Shown: positions 31,227-41,360, numbered from the stretch's first letter. The stretch is DNA of 64,000 nucleotides from Dorea formicigenerans (GCF_025150245.1 NZ_CP102279.1:2601423-2665422); one strand, 5' to 3'. Translations and numbers: made by a program. The notes: generated by a model not told the origin, from the letters alone.

Positions 31227-32918
31227 ATGCCAAAAACAGCCTTGATGGGCAGTCCTCTTGCTGTCATCGGTACAGTATTCCGGCACAGGCGCACCCTTGC
31301 GAAAACTGGAGCAGCCGTCGGCGGTGTACTGATGCTTCCCATTCTGTTCCTTGTCATGCTTCCGGGACTCGTCTTCGGAGACCTCTCTGAAAATACCGGA
31401 GCACTGACCAGCAACACGGTAATCAGTGAAAATATCCGGGCTTCCAATCAGGCAATCGTGGAGGTGCTTCAGGAAAGCCATGATGCACTGCTTGCTAAGA
31501 TCAATGCGGAAATTGCCAGACTCCCGGAAGGAGATACTGCCTCTATCAGCGATCCTTACGCTTCCAGTATCATCGTAAATGCGAACCAGCTCATCGCACA
31601 GTTTTGTGCCAGCCAGGATGACTATAAAAATATAAATATCAGCAAACTCAAAAGCCTGATCCGGGAAAACGAGGACGGGCTTTTTTCTTATGACGTTACT
31701 TCAGAAACGGCCACGGTGGAAGTTCCGGCGGAAGAGGAAAATGCACCACCCAGAAAGGTTACTTTTACCCGCCATACCTACACGGTCAGCTATGCCGGAG
31801 ATGCCTACTTTGCAGATCACGTCTTTCATCTGACCGATAAGCAGAAAAAAACGGCAGACAGTTATGTGGAAAACCTGACCATGTTCTTTGGCGGCTCCGC
31901 TTCCGGTCTTGCCATGGCGGTAGGTGTCAGCGATGAGGTGCTGGCTTACCGGGCTACCATCCAGCAGGTCGCACAGAAATACGGCATGGAAGCTTATGTG
32001 GAACTCCTCATGGCAGTCATGATGCAGGAAAGCGGCGGGCGTGGAAGCGATCCCATGCAGGCGGCAGAAGGCGGCTTTAATAAGAAATACCCCCATGTCC
32101 CCAACGGCATCACCGATCCTGCTTATTCCATCGAATGTGGGATTCAGGAATTAAAGTATGCACTGGATAAAGCAGGATGTACCGGACCTACCGACCTGGA
32201 CCGCATCAAGCTGGCGCTTCAGGGTTACAATTACGGCTCCGGCTATATCGACTGGGCAATGGAACGTGACGGCGGTTATACCAAAGAAAACGCCATTGCT
32301 TATTCGGATATGATGTGTGCCCGTCCGAACTGGCATTATGACCGGTATGGGGACAAGGAATATGTGGAGCATGTTCTCCGGTATTATCAGATTACCAATA
32401 CCGGCGGAAGCTATCCGGCAAACGGAATGCAGATTCCGCACTATCTCCAGACCGATTACGGGAACATTCCTTATGGCGGCGGCTCCATCGCATCTTCCGG
32501 CTGCGGGCCTACCAGCTTTGCCATGATCGCCAGCTACCTGACCGGGAATACCATTACCCCTCCGGATGCGGTGGCATGGTGCGGGAATTCCTATTACAAG
32601 CCGGGAGTTGGAACCTACTGGAGCTACTTTCAGGCTGCAGCCAGTCATTTCGGCTGTGGCAGCGTCACACAGACCAGCAATGCCAATACGGTACTTCAGG
32701 CACTCTCCGAAGGCTGTCCGGTCATCTCCTCTCAGCGGGCAGGACTTTTCACCAGCGGCGGACACTTCATCGTACTCCGAGGTGTTACGGCAAACGGCAA
32801 GGTACTGGTCAATGATCCCAATGACAGTGACGCAAAGAACTATATTAACCGTGAATTTGATATGATGTCGGAAATCCATGCTACGGCAAATGCCTACTGG
32901 ATCTTCGACAAAAAATAA
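31227..32918 (+). CDS. CwlT-like cell-wall hydrolase: lysozyme plus C39 peptidase domains
   Basis: A 563-residue protein. A membrane anchor (VGGVLMLPILFLVMLPGLVF, about residues 32-51) is followed by a helical stalk. The lysozyme-like domain (about 235-385) shows YVELLMAVMMQESGGRGSD, with the catalytic Glu, and ALQGYNYGSGYIDWA. The C-terminal C39-type peptidase domain (about 405-563) has Cys in ASSGCGPTSFAM, His in FTSGGHFIVLRG and Asp in NDPND. It opens peptidoglycan for the transfer apparatus, the VirB1/Orf14 role. Tn916 CwlT has NlpC/P60 as its second domain; here it is C39-like. The ATG follows GAAAGGAGCGT. Confidence 0.9.
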   Translation: MPKTALMGSPLAVIGTVFRHRRTLAKTGAAVGGVLMLPILFLVMLPGLVFGDLSENTGALTSNTVISENIRASNQAIVEVLQESHDALLAKINAEIARLPEGDTASISDPYASSIIVNANQLIAQFCASQDDYKNINISKLKSLIRENEDGLFSYDVTSETATVEVPAEEENAPPRKVTFTRHTYTVSYAGDAYFADHVFHLTDKQKKTADSYVENLTMFFGGSASGLAMAVGVSDEVLAYRATIQQVAQKYGMEAYVELLMAVMMQESGGRGSDPMQAAEGGFNKKYPHVPNGITDPAYSIECGIQELKYALDKAGCTGPTDLDRIKLALQGYNYGSGYIDWAMERDGGYTKENAIAYSDMMCARPNWHYDRYGDKEYVEHVLRYYQITNTGGSYPANGMQIPHYLQTDYGNIPYGGGSIASSGCGPTSFAMIASYLTGNTITPPDAVAWCGNSYYKPGVGTYWSYFQAAASHFGCGSVTQTSNANTVLQALSEGCPVISSQRAGLFTSGGHFIVLRGVTANGKVLVNDPNDSDAKNYINREFDMMSEIHATANAYWIFDKK

Positions 32919-32928
32919 AGGAGCCATT

Positions 32929-33549
32929 ATGAACAGAACAAAAGTGATTCTTTCCATTTTTCTGATGCTGTTTCTGCTGCTTGCCGGACTGGTTCTCCCC
33001 AGTTTCTGGAAAAGCCAGAAAAAAGAAGCTTCCGGAAACAAAGGCAGGGAACCGGCAAAGGAAACAACAGAAACAAATTCTGATACCCCCATGCCGGAAT
33101 ATCTGGATTTTGATGCTTTAAAAGCATTTTTCTCCGACAGCCAGATTGCTTCTCTCAAAGGGCAGTTTCCTGTCTACCTAAAAGAGTATGTCAAAAAAGA
33201 ACAGACAAGCATCACCTTCCTGCCGGAAAAAACCAGCTACCCTACCGAAACAACCGTCTGCCTGATGTTTTCACTTTCCGATCAGGATACGCTTCCGGTT
33301 ACCTATCACACCCCGACGGGTGTGTTTTTATTTGGAGAAGACGGGGTACAGGTCTCTGCAGATACGACTGTTTACGAAAAGCAAACCGATGATTCCCTGC
33401 CGTCCCTGACTTCGCAGGACATTGAACACCTGCAGGAAGGCGGGTATCCGGATACTTCTGACAGCCCGGAAGCTCCGGACACAGAATCCGGCAGTGCCTC
33501 TGTGCCTTCCGAAGATGCGAAAGATACGAAAAAGGAGGTGCAGCCATGA
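32929..33549 (+). CDS. Membrane-anchored conjugation protein, function unknown
   Basis: A 206-residue protein from the ATG at 32929 after AAAGGAGCC. An N-terminal helix (VILSIFLMLFLLLAGLVLPS) is followed by a charged linker and an exported domain of about 90 residues (YLDFDALKAFFSDSQIASLK, TVCLMFSLSDQDTLPVTYHT), then an acidic, Ser/Pro-rich tail. It overlaps the virB4 start by 4 bases, so its level is tied to VirB4. The position and topology would suit an assembly factor such as VirB8, but no sequence motif confirms that. Confidence 0.6.
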   Translation: MNRTKVILSIFLMLFLLLAGLVLPSFWKSQKKEASGNKGREPAKETTETNSDTPMPEYLDFDALKAFFSDSQIASLKGQFPVYLKEYVKKEQTSITFLPEKTSYPTETTVCLMFSLSDQDTLPVTYHTPTGVFLFGEDGVQVSADTTVYEKQTDDSLPSLTSQDIEHLQEGGYPDTSDSPEAPDTESGSASVPSEDAKDTKKEVQP

Positions 33550-36500
33550 CACAGCCAGAAGAAACACCGGTTTCCTTTATCCCTTCCAACTTCATTGAGA
33601 AAGGCAAGATCCTAAACGGAACTTTTGACATCCGCAATGCCATAGAAAGCATTGTTCTTTCCCTGGCAATCGGTATCCCTGTTTTCCACCTGCCGCTGTC
33701 CCTGACTGCCCGCATCATCATTCTCTGCATGACCGCACTTCCAGCGGCAATGGTAGCCCTGATTGGAATCGGCGGGGAGAGCATCACTGCCTTTTTGATG
33801 AATGCCCTGCGTTTTGTAGTGAACCGCAGGGTAATCTGGAGGTCCGACAGTCTTCCGGAAGGAAAGCCACGCAGGAAACCACGTTTCAAAGAGCCAAAGA
33901 CAAAGAAACACCGGAAAGCAGAAAAAATGGCAGAGCCTTCCAAAGTAATGGCATCGGCTCCCCCACAGTCTGAACCGGACGCACCAGCTCCGCCAAAAAG
34001 TAAAAAAAAAGAACACCGGCAGTTTGATACCTCCACCAAGCGGGGCATCAAAAAACAGGCAAAGGAAGATATCCGTTATCTGAAGTGGGAGCAGAAAGAA
34101 GCCAGCCGACAGAAAAAAGAGGCGGCGAAACAGATAAAAATACAGAAAAAAACGGAAGCCCGGAGACGAAAGGAGGAAGAAAAACGGGCAGTTTCCGAAA
34201 AGCGGGCTGCAAAAAAAGAGCAGAAAAAAAAGGTGGTTTCCAAGGAGGACACCTCATCTGCCACGTCAAAACCCGTTTCCCGGAAAAAGCGAAAGAAAGA
34301 CCAGACCTTGGAGGATTATCTTCCGGTGGAAAAAATCGCAAACGGAATCGTCTATACCACAGACGGACGGTACGTGAAGATCCTGGAGATTGAACCAATC
34401 AACTTTCTGCTTCGAAGTGCCAGGGAACAGCAGGGCATTATCTACAGCTTTATCAGTTACTTAAAGATCAGCCCTGTCAAACTCCAGATCAAGATGATCT
34501 CCAAAAAAGCAGACATCAATAAGCATCTGGAGCAGTCCCAGCTGGAGCTGGAGCGGGAAACCGATCCCCACTGTCAGGAACTGCAGCGTGACTACATCCA
34601 GTTTGTCCAGAACTTAAGTTCCAGAGAAGCAGTATCCAGACGGTTCTTTCTGATCTTTGAATATGAACCATTCAACGCAAACCGAAAGGAAGAGGAACGG
34701 GAAATCCTTGCTGCTCTTGAGACAGCCTCCCAGACCGCCAAAACCTTTCTATACCAGTGCGGGAATGAAGTGGTCTCCCATGACAATGAGGATGAATTTA
34801 CTACGGATGTTCTCTACACCCTTTTAAACCGTACCCTTTGTACGGAGGTTCCGCTTTCGAACCGGATCAGCACTGTACTGTCCGCCTATACAAAGGAAAA
34901 TCGCATGGAGGAACTGGATCACATCCGGATCAACGAGTTTCTCGCACCGGAAAGTGTGGATTTCAAGCACTCCCATTATGTGCAGATCAATGGGCTTTAC
35001 CATTCCTACCTGCTTGTGCCGTCTGACGGCTACAAAAACCGGGTAACTCCCGGATGGCTGTCACTCCTTGTCAATGCCGGGGAAGGGATTGATATTGATT
35101 TCTTTCTCCAGAAACAGCCAAAGGACAAGATTCAGCAGCGTCTCGGTCAGCAGATCCGTATCAACCGTTCCAAATTAAAGGATGCGTCCGATACCAACAC
35201 TGATTATGACGATCTGGATTCTGCCATCCGCTCCGGATATTTTCTGAAGCAGGGACTTGCCAACAACGAAGATTTCTATTACATGAATCTTCTCATCACC
35301 ATTACTGCTTCCACGTTGGAAGAACTGCAGTGGCGGATTCAGGAAATGAAAAAGCTCCTGATCTCGCAGGATATGAACTTACACTCCTGCTACTTTTTAC
35401 AGGAGCAGGGATTTTTATCCTCTCTGCCGCTGGCAAATCTGGACAAGAAGCTTTTTAAGCTGTCCAAGCGGAACGTACTGACTTCCGGGGCGGCAAGCTG
35501 CTATCCCTTCGTCAGCTACAGTATCTGCGATGATAACGGAATCCTCTTTGGGGTAAACAAGCATAACAATTCCCTGGTCATTGCGGATATCTTTGATTCC
35601 AGGCAGTACAAGAACAGCAACATCTGTATCTTAGGCTGTTCGGGAGCAGGAAAGACCTTCACCATGCAGACCATGGCACTAAGGATGCGAAGAAAAGGCA
35701 TCCAGGTGTTCATCATCGCTCCGCTAAAGGGACACGAATTTTACCGGGCTGCAAGGAATGTCGGCGGAGAATTTATCCAGATCTCTCCTGCCAGTAAGAA
35801 CTGTATCAACATCATGGAAATCCGGAAGGTAGACAATTCTGTAAATGAACTGCTGGACGGACCGACACTGGATGCCTCCGCACTGGCAGGCAAGATCCAA
35901 AGGCTTCACATCTTCTTCAGTCTGCTGATCCCGGATATGTCCCATGAGGAGAAGCAGCTTCTGGATGAAGCCCTAATCAAAACCTATGCCAGAAAAGGGA
36001 TTACACATAAAAATGAATCCCTGACAGATCCGCAGCATCCGGAGCAGTACAAAAAGATGCCCATTCTGGAGGATGTCTACAATGTCCTGCTGGAAAGCGA
36101 GGATACCAAACGTCTGGCTCATATCCTGAACCGCCTGGTTCACGGTTCTGCTTCTTCCTTTAACCAGCAGACCAATGTGGACCTGACCAATAAATATACG
36201 GTACTGGATATCTCCGAACTGACCGGTTCCAGCGATCTTTTAACGGTCGGCATGTTCGTTGCCCTGGATTATGTCTGGGATAAAGCGAAGGAAAACCGTA
36301 CCGAAGAGAAAGCCATCTTTGTCGATGAGGTCTGGCAGCTCATCGGTGCATCCAGCAACCGGCTTGCAGCGGAATTCGTACTGGAGATTGCCAAGATCAT
36401 CCGTGCTTACTCCGGAGCCGGCATCTTTGCCACACAGGATTTAAACGACTTCTTTGCTCTGGATGACGGGAAGTACGGCAAGGGTATCATCAATAACTGC

Positions 36501-36743
36501 AAGACCAAGATTATCCTGAACATGGAGGATGAAGAGGCACAGCGGGTGAAGACTATCCTGCATCTATCGGAAACAGAAGTAATGAACATCACCCATTTCC
36601 AGCGGGGCAACGGTCTGATCTCAACCAACAACAATAACATCACTGTGGAATTTAAGGCTTCCAATCTGGAAAAGGAGCTGATTACCACAGAGCGGCAGGA
36701 GCTTCTGGAAATCCTTGCGAAACAGAAGAAACAGGCTGTGTAA
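33546..36743 (+). CDS. virB4: PrgI-VirB4 fusion: T4SS motor ATPase
   Basis: A 1065-residue protein. Residues about 1-115 form a PrgI/VirB3-like domain (KGKILNGTFDIRNAIESIVL, with two helices in SLAIGIPVFHLPL and IIILCMTALPAAMVALIGIG). A highly basic, Lys/Glu-rich coiled linker (about 115-255) leads to the VirB4/TraE ATPase. Walker A is GCSGAGKTF (about 697-705) and Walker B is EKAIFVDEVWQL (about 920), followed by SGAGIFATQDLNDFF and NCKTKIILNMED. It powers substrate transfer and pilus assembly. In many elements PrgI is a separate gene. The 4-base ATGA overlap couples it to the upstream gene. Confidence 0.93.
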   Translation: MTQPEETPVSFIPSNFIEKGKILNGTFDIRNAIESIVLSLAIGIPVFHLPLSLTARIIILCMTALPAAMVALIGIGGESITAFLMNALRFVVNRRVIWRSDSLPEGKPRRKPRFKEPKTKKHRKAEKMAEPSKVMASAPPQSEPDAPAPPKSKKKEHRQFDTSTKRGIKKQAKEDIRYLKWEQKEASRQKKEAAKQIKIQKKTEARRRKEEEKRAVSEKRAAKKEQKKKVVSKEDTSSATSKPVSRKKRKKDQTLEDYLPVEKIANGIVYTTDGRYVKILEIEPINFLLRSAREQQGIIYSFISYLKISPVKLQIKMISKKADINKHLEQSQLELERETDPHCQELQRDYIQFVQNLSSREAVSRRFFLIFEYEPFNANRKEEEREILAALETASQTAKTFLYQCGNEVVSHDNEDEFTTDVLYTLLNRTLCTEVPLSNRISTVLSAYTKENRMEELDHIRINEFLAPESVDFKHSHYVQINGLYHSYLLVPSDGYKNRVTPGWLSLLVNAGEGIDIDFFLQKQPKDKIQQRLGQQIRINRSKLKDASDTNTDYDDLDSAIRSGYFLKQGLANNEDFYYMNLLITITASTLEELQWRIQEMKKLLISQDMNLHSCYFLQEQGFLSSLPLANLDKKLFKLSKRNVLTSGAASCYPFVSYSICDDNGILFGVNKHNNSLVIADIFDSRQYKNSNICILGCSGAGKTFTMQTMALRMRRKGIQVFIIAPLKGHEFYRAARNVGGEFIQISPASKNCINIMEIRKVDNSVNELLDGPTLDASALAGKIQRLHIFFSLLIPDMSHEEKQLLDEALIKTYARKGITHKNESLTDPQHPEQYKKMPILEDVYNVLLESEDTKRLAHILNRLVHGSASSFNQQTNVDLTNKYTVLDISELTGSSDLLTVGMFVALDYVWDKAKENRTEEKAIFVDEVWQLIGASSNRLAAEFVLEIAKIIRAYSGAGIFATQDLNDFFALDDGKYGKGIINNCKTKIILNMEDEEAQRVKTILHLSETEVMNITHFQRGNGLISTNNNNITVEFKASNLEKELITTERQELLEILAKQKKQAV

Positions 36744-36799
36744 CTTTTGGCAGCACTGACGCTGCCCTTTTCATTTGAACTTCAAGAAGGAGGAGACTT

Positions 36800-39700
36800 A
36801 TGTTACAGACATACAAATCCTATACCAGACGGACGCTGGCTATGCTGCTGGCAGTCCTTGTCGCAGTCGGCGCATTGTTTTCCGGCAGTTTTCCGGTTCA
36901 TGCAGCCGACGGCACCATCAGCTATAAGGCAGGTGCCAATATCCCTTACGGCAGCTATTTTACCTCCCGCATGAGCTTTGACGGGAGCAATACTGCCTAC
37001 TGCGTGGAACCACTGAAGAAAACACCTTCCTCTGGTTCCTATTCCTATGACCTTTTAAGCCAGAACTCCCCGCTCAGAAAAGCGCTCTACTACTTAAACG
37101 GCGGTTACGGCTACGATAAAGTCGTCAAGGATAAATATTTCAGTGGCTGGAGTGATGATAACAGCTATGTCATCGGACATCTGGTTGTCGCTTACATCTA
37201 TGCCGGTAATTCCGCTGACACCGGAGCTTTCCATGGCGCCCCGCAGTCCTATATTGATAAAGCACTGGAAGTAGCCAGTGCCATTCAGGGACTTCCGAAC
37301 CCGCCGGAAGGCTTCCGGGCATTCATCGTTCCGGGACAGGGCAGCCAGACCATTGCCGGAAGCTGGTATCAGGTTCCAAACGGCTGGATCGAACTGAAAA
37401 AATCTTCTGCCAACGGAAGCGTATCGGACGGGAATCCGAATTACAGCTTAAAGGGTGCTGTGTATGGGATCTATCAGGGTGAGAAGCTCATCCAGAAACT
37501 GACCACTGATGAAAACGGGTATGCCAGATCCGGCGAACTGGAGGAAGGCGATTATACCATAAAAGAGCTCTCTGCTTCCAAAGGCTACATTGTAGACACC
37601 AAAGCTCACAAAGTCACCGTAAAAGCAGAACAGACTTCTGCTGCAAACGTAACAGATATTCCGCAGAATAATCCCATGAATCTGGTGCTTGAAAAGCTGG
37701 ATGCCGAAACAAAGAAAGCCTCCCCACAGGGAGCAGCTTCCCTTGCAAACGCAGAATTTACAGTCAAGTTCTATACCGAGCAGTCTGACAGTGATCCTGC
37801 GGAAGCTGGAAAGAAACCGGCACGTACCTGGGTATTAAAAACAGATGTTTCCGGAAAGATGCATTTTACCAAAGATTCCTTTGTAAGCGGCGATGCCTTT
37901 TACTATACCAGTGATGGCAAGACCGTCTGTCTTCCGCTCGGTACCATAACGGTACAGGAAAGCAAAGCCCCTGCCGGATACCAGCTCAATCCAACTGTCT
38001 TCGTACAGAAAATTACAGGTGACGGTAAGCAGGAAATGGTTTCGGTATACCAGTCTTCTACCATAGAAGAATCTGTCATCCGTGGCGGAGTGAAGATCCA
38101 GAAACGTGACAGCGAGACCGGAGAAGCAAAACCGCAGGGTTCTGCCACTTTGGAAGGTACTGTCTTTGCGATCACTACGTTAAATGAAAATCCGGTATTA
38201 GTAGACGGAACATCCTACACGAAAGATCAGGTTGTCCTTACACTTACTGCCGATAAATCCGGTTCTGCTGCAACTGCAAAAGATGCTCTCCCATTCGGAC
38301 ATTACCGTGTGGATGAAACAACTGCACCTTCCGGTTATCTGAACAGCGGAAAGATCTCTGTAGAATTTGACATCACAGAACAGGGAAAAATCGTGGAACT
38401 GACTGCAAAAGACAATTCCATCTCCAATCAGGTCATCCGCGGGGATCTGGAATTTGTCAAGATTGCTGACGGCAGCCAGAACCGTCTGGCAAATGTGCCA
38501 TTTAAGATCACTTCCAAAACAACAGGCGAAAGCCATGTGATTGTGACAGATGCCAACGGTTATGCCAGCACTTCCTCCAAATGGAACAAACATACCGCAA
38601 ATACCAACCGGGGTGAGTCTTCGGAAGACGGCATCTGGTTCGGCACCTCCAAACCGGATGATTCCAAAGGCGCTCTCATTTACGATACTTACACTCTGGC
38701 GGAACAGCGTTGTGATTCCAACAAAGGCATGGATCTTTTAACCTTTGAAGTCAAGGTTTATAAGGATTCTGTTCTGATACAGGTTGGAACTCTGACCGAT
38801 GATGCCATTGAGATCGGCACGACTGCTCTGGATGCCGAGACCGGTACACACATGAGCCAGCCGGCAAAAGAAGTGACCATTGAAGACGTTGTGGAATACG
38901 AAGGACTGAAAAAGGGCCAGAAATACAAACTGACTGGAACCTTAATGGATAAAAAAACCGGGGAACCAATCCTTGTGGATGAAAAACCGGTGATTTCTGA
39001 AACTGAATTTACTGCAAAGAAATCCTCCGGCTCCGTCAAAGTAACCTTTACCTTTGATGCAACTTCCTTAAAGGGAAAAACAACCGTTGTCTTCGAGGAA
39101 TTATATCAGGATGAGATGCAGCTTGCAGTCCATACCGACATCAACGATGAAGACCAGACCATCTATTTCCCGGAAATCAAGACTACTGCGAAAGATGCGG
39201 ACACGAACTCCAATATTTCCTGTGCAAAGGAAGAAATCACGCTGGTGGATACGGTTTCCTTTAAGGGGCTGGTTCCTAACCAGAAATATGAAGTGACTGG
39301 AACTCTGATAGATAAAGAAACAAAGAAACCAGTCGAAGCAGACGGAAAACCGGTGACAGCAAAAGCATCCTTCAAGCCAAAAGAATCCGCTGGTACGGTA
39401 GATGTTACCTTTACCTTTGATGCCAGCTCCTTAAAAGGGAAAACAGTAGTTGTCTTTGAATCCCTGGCTTACAAAGACAAGGAAGTTGCCGTACACACAG
39501 ACATTGCGGATGAAGGACAGACTATTTACTTCCCGGAAATCAAAACCACTGCAACAGATGCTGCTTCCGGCACACACTATGCAAAACCGGAAAAAGAACT
39601 GACGCTTACAGACCTTGTGGAATACAAAAACCTGATCCCAGGCAAAGAGTACAAGCTGACAGGAACACTCATGGATGCGGAAACCGAAAAACCTTTCGAT

Positions 39701-40432
39701 GTGGATGGCAAAGCTGTGACTGCAGAAACAAGTTTCACTCCGGAAGAAGCTAACGGCAGCGTAGAGCTTTCCTTTACCTTTGATGCCTCTGCACTTTCCG
39801 GAAAAACGCTCGTGGCATTTGAAACAATGACTTTTGAAGATCACGAAGTAGCGGTACATGCGGACATCAAAGATGCCAACCAGACCATCTACTTCCCGGA
39901 AATCAAAACCACAGCCAAAGACGGCAGTGACGGGGATCAGGATGTCTCTGCTTCCAAGGAAGCGACTATCGTAGATACGGTCACTTATCATGGTCTGATG
40001 CCTGGATCTGAGTACAAAGTCATCGGAACCCTGATGAATAAGGAAACCGGAGAGGCTTTGTTAAAAGACGGAAAACCAGTTACCGCTCAGGCAGAATTTA
40101 AAGCAGAAAAAGCTGGCGGCTCTGTGGAAGTTACCTTTACCTTCGACGCTTCTGCTCTTGCCGGACAGGATGTGGTTGTCTTTGAAAAGCTCTACTATAC
40201 AGACGGAAAAACCGAGCATGAGATTGCTTCCCATGAGGATCTGAAGGATGAAGGTCAGACCGTACACATGACGGAGCTTCCGAAAGAACCGGAGACGCCT
40301 CCGGTAGCTCCGCCTGTAAAGACCGGCGATGAGACGCCGCTTCTCCTGTATGCCGGAATCGCCATAGCTGCACTTGCAGGTGCAAGTGTCCTGGGCATCG
40401 TTTACTTCAAACGCAAAAAGAAACATCAGTAA
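36800..40432 (+). CDS. VaFE/SpaA-type surface adhesin with sortase signal
   Basis: A 1210-residue surface protein. Signal peptide (LAMLLAVLVAVGALFSGSFP, cut near HAA-DG), then a thioester-like domain with the reactive Cys in NTAYCVEPLK (residue 68). SpaA/Cna-B units follow (about 200-690; e.g. LKGAVYGIYQGEKLIQKL, VQESKAPAGYQLN, VDETTAPSGYL). Four VaFE-type repeats then run to about 1150, each with GLxxGxxYKxTGTLMxKxTGE, VTFTFDAS and VVFE. The end has PPVKTGDETPLLL, a helix and KRKKKHQ, a sortase-type anchor with a PVKTGD variant motif. It probably holds donor and recipient cells together during transfer. The ATG follows AGGAGGAGAC. Confidence 0.92.
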   Translation: MLQTYKSYTRRTLAMLLAVLVAVGALFSGSFPVHAADGTISYKAGANIPYGSYFTSRMSFDGSNTAYCVEPLKKTPSSGSYSYDLLSQNSPLRKALYYLNGGYGYDKVVKDKYFSGWSDDNSYVIGHLVVAYIYAGNSADTGAFHGAPQSYIDKALEVASAIQGLPNPPEGFRAFIVPGQGSQTIAGSWYQVPNGWIELKKSSANGSVSDGNPNYSLKGAVYGIYQGEKLIQKLTTDENGYARSGELEEGDYTIKELSASKGYIVDTKAHKVTVKAEQTSAANVTDIPQNNPMNLVLEKLDAETKKASPQGAASLANAEFTVKFYTEQSDSDPAEAGKKPARTWVLKTDVSGKMHFTKDSFVSGDAFYYTSDGKTVCLPLGTITVQESKAPAGYQLNPTVFVQKITGDGKQEMVSVYQSSTIEESVIRGGVKIQKRDSETGEAKPQGSATLEGTVFAITTLNENPVLVDGTSYTKDQVVLTLTADKSGSAATAKDALPFGHYRVDETTAPSGYLNSGKISVEFDITEQGKIVELTAKDNSISNQVIRGDLEFVKIADGSQNRLANVPFKITSKTTGESHVIVTDANGYASTSSKWNKHTANTNRGESSEDGIWFGTSKPDDSKGALIYDTYTLAEQRCDSNKGMDLLTFEVKVYKDSVLIQVGTLTDDAIEIGTTALDAETGTHMSQPAKEVTIEDVVEYEGLKKGQKYKLTGTLMDKKTGEPILVDEKPVISETEFTAKKSSGSVKVTFTFDATSLKGKTTVVFEELYQDEMQLAVHTDINDEDQTIYFPEIKTTAKDADTNSNISCAKEEITLVDTVSFKGLVPNQKYEVTGTLIDKETKKPVEADGKPVTAKASFKPKESAGTVDVTFTFDASSLKGKTVVVFESLAYKDKEVAVHTDIADEGQTIYFPEIKTTATDAASGTHYAKPEKELTLTDLVEYKNLIPGKEYKLTGTLMDAETEKPFDVDGKAVTAETSFTPEEANGSVELSFTFDASALSGKTLVAFETMTFEDHEVAVHADIKDANQTIYFPEIKTTAKDGSDGDQDVSASKEATIVDTVTYHGLMPGSEYKVIGTLMNKETGEALLKDGKPVTAQAEFKAEKAGGSVEVTFTFDASALAGQDVVVFEKLYYTDGKTEHEIASHEDLKDEGQTVHMTELPKEPETPPVAPPVKTGDETPLLLYAGIAIAALAGASVLGIVYFKRKKKHQ

Positions 40433-40499
40433 CTCATAACGAAGACTCCTGCAGGCAGCTCCCACATGGAACTGCCTGCTTCTTTAGTAGGTGATGAAT

Positions 40500-40862
40500 A
40501 TGAAACACCCCCACTGCAAGACAGATGCCAAGCACATCCGTCATTTTCTGAACCTCTGTGAAGGGAACTGGCACTCCTGTATCTACGTCTGGTGCCGCAC
40601 TTGTAACGCACAGGAAAGCTGTGAGAACTCTGGCTTTTTATTCCATCCGGATGAAACGGGAAGCCCCTGCATCCTCCCTCTTTCAGATGCAGCGCTTTTG
40701 TTTCCCCGGATACCGGAGCCAACCGAATGTACCGGAAGCATGAGCATTGCTGCTTTTACAGAGCTTTATCTGCCCTATCTGGCCGCTCAGAAGCTGCCTT
40801 TAAAGCCATGTCCCATTCCGGCACTGCTCCGGCTTCAGGAGAACCAGCAATATGACTGGTAA
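40500..40862 (+). CDS. Cys/His-rich small ICE protein
   Basis: A 120-residue protein from the ATG at 40500 after AGGTGAT. The first third is rich in Cys and His (MKHPHCKTDAKHIRH, CEGNWHSCIYVWCRTCNAQE, SCEN), suggesting a zinc-binding knuckle. The rest is a Pro/Leu-rich alpha segment (SIAAFTELYLPYLAAQKLPL). Not recognised. It lies just after the adhesin in the transfer operon and may be a regulator or adaptor. Confidence 0.5.
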   Translation: MKHPHCKTDAKHIRHFLNLCEGNWHSCIYVWCRTCNAQESCENSGFLFHPDETGSPCILPLSDAALLFPRIPEPTECTGSMSIAAFTELYLPYLAAQKLPLKPCPIPALLRLQENQQYDW

Positions 40863-40924
40863 CAAAAAGTTGCACTTTCAGGCTCTTATACGTACAGGAT
40901 ATGTAAAGAAAGGAGGCACTGCCT

Positions 40925-41200
40925 ATGTTAAACGTAATTTCAATCATCCAATGTATCGATCAGGTCTTTACGAACCTGATATTTATTCCCATGATTTTTG
41001 TCCTGTATGTGAAATTCCGTCCGAAAAAGCCATGGACCAGAAGGCGCAGGAACACTTACCTGCTCTGTCTGGTACTGATCAGCTTATTCCTGCTACGGAT
41101 TTTCTGTGAGAAGTTCATCTTTACACCGGTTAATTATCCACGTTTCACAGACAGCGGCTTATTCCCGCTCATCCGAGCAATTTTCTATCCCGGCATCTGA
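40925..41200 (+). CDS. Small two-helix membrane protein in the transfer region
   Basis: A 91-residue protein, ATG after AAAGGAGGC. Two hydrophobic segments, LIFIPMIFVLYVKF and YLLCLVLISLFLLRIFCEKF, are separated by a basic RPKKPWTRRRRN loop that should stay in the cytoplasm. The C-terminal tail (TPVNYPRFTDSGLFPLIRAI) would be outside. No family recognised. TACGTACAGGATA, a candidate operator shared with the 15.2-kb operon, lies at 40889-40901, just upstream. Confidence 0.55.
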   Translation: MLNVISIIQCIDQVFTNLIFIPMIFVLYVKFRPKKPWTRRRRNTYLLCLVLISLFLLRIFCEKFIFTPVNYPRFTDSGLFPLIRAIFYPGI

Positions 41201-41297
41201 AAAATGGGGATTCGTGCCATTTAGTCCGAATCTGGGATCAGTATCCGCTTGCGTCCTATGGGAATTCATCACCTGCTTACTTACAATATAAGTATAC

Positions 41298-41345
41298 AGT
41301 ACGTACTGGTTATTCACGTACACGTTACGTATCGTGTATGTACAA
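41298..41345. promoter_or_regulatory. TACGTA-rich palindromes before the zinc-finger/sigma genes
   Basis: AGTACGTACT (41298-41307) is a perfect palindrome and is followed by further ACGTA/TACGT blocks up to 41345, directly ahead of the zinc-finger gene. The pattern recalls the sites at 15121-15164. No clear sigma-A promoter overlaps it. Confidence 0.4.
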
Positions 41346-41360
41346 GCGAGGTGAAAACAG

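Noticed and set aside
32151-33158. 335-residue open frame opposite the wall hydrolase
   Set aside because: Antisense to the lysozyme/C39 gene, no motif, no upstream ribosome site.
38820-40290. Tandem repeats inside the adhesin gene as a DNA-level repeat
   Set aside because: They are the coding sequence of four VaFE protein repeats, diverged in DNA, and explained by the protein.
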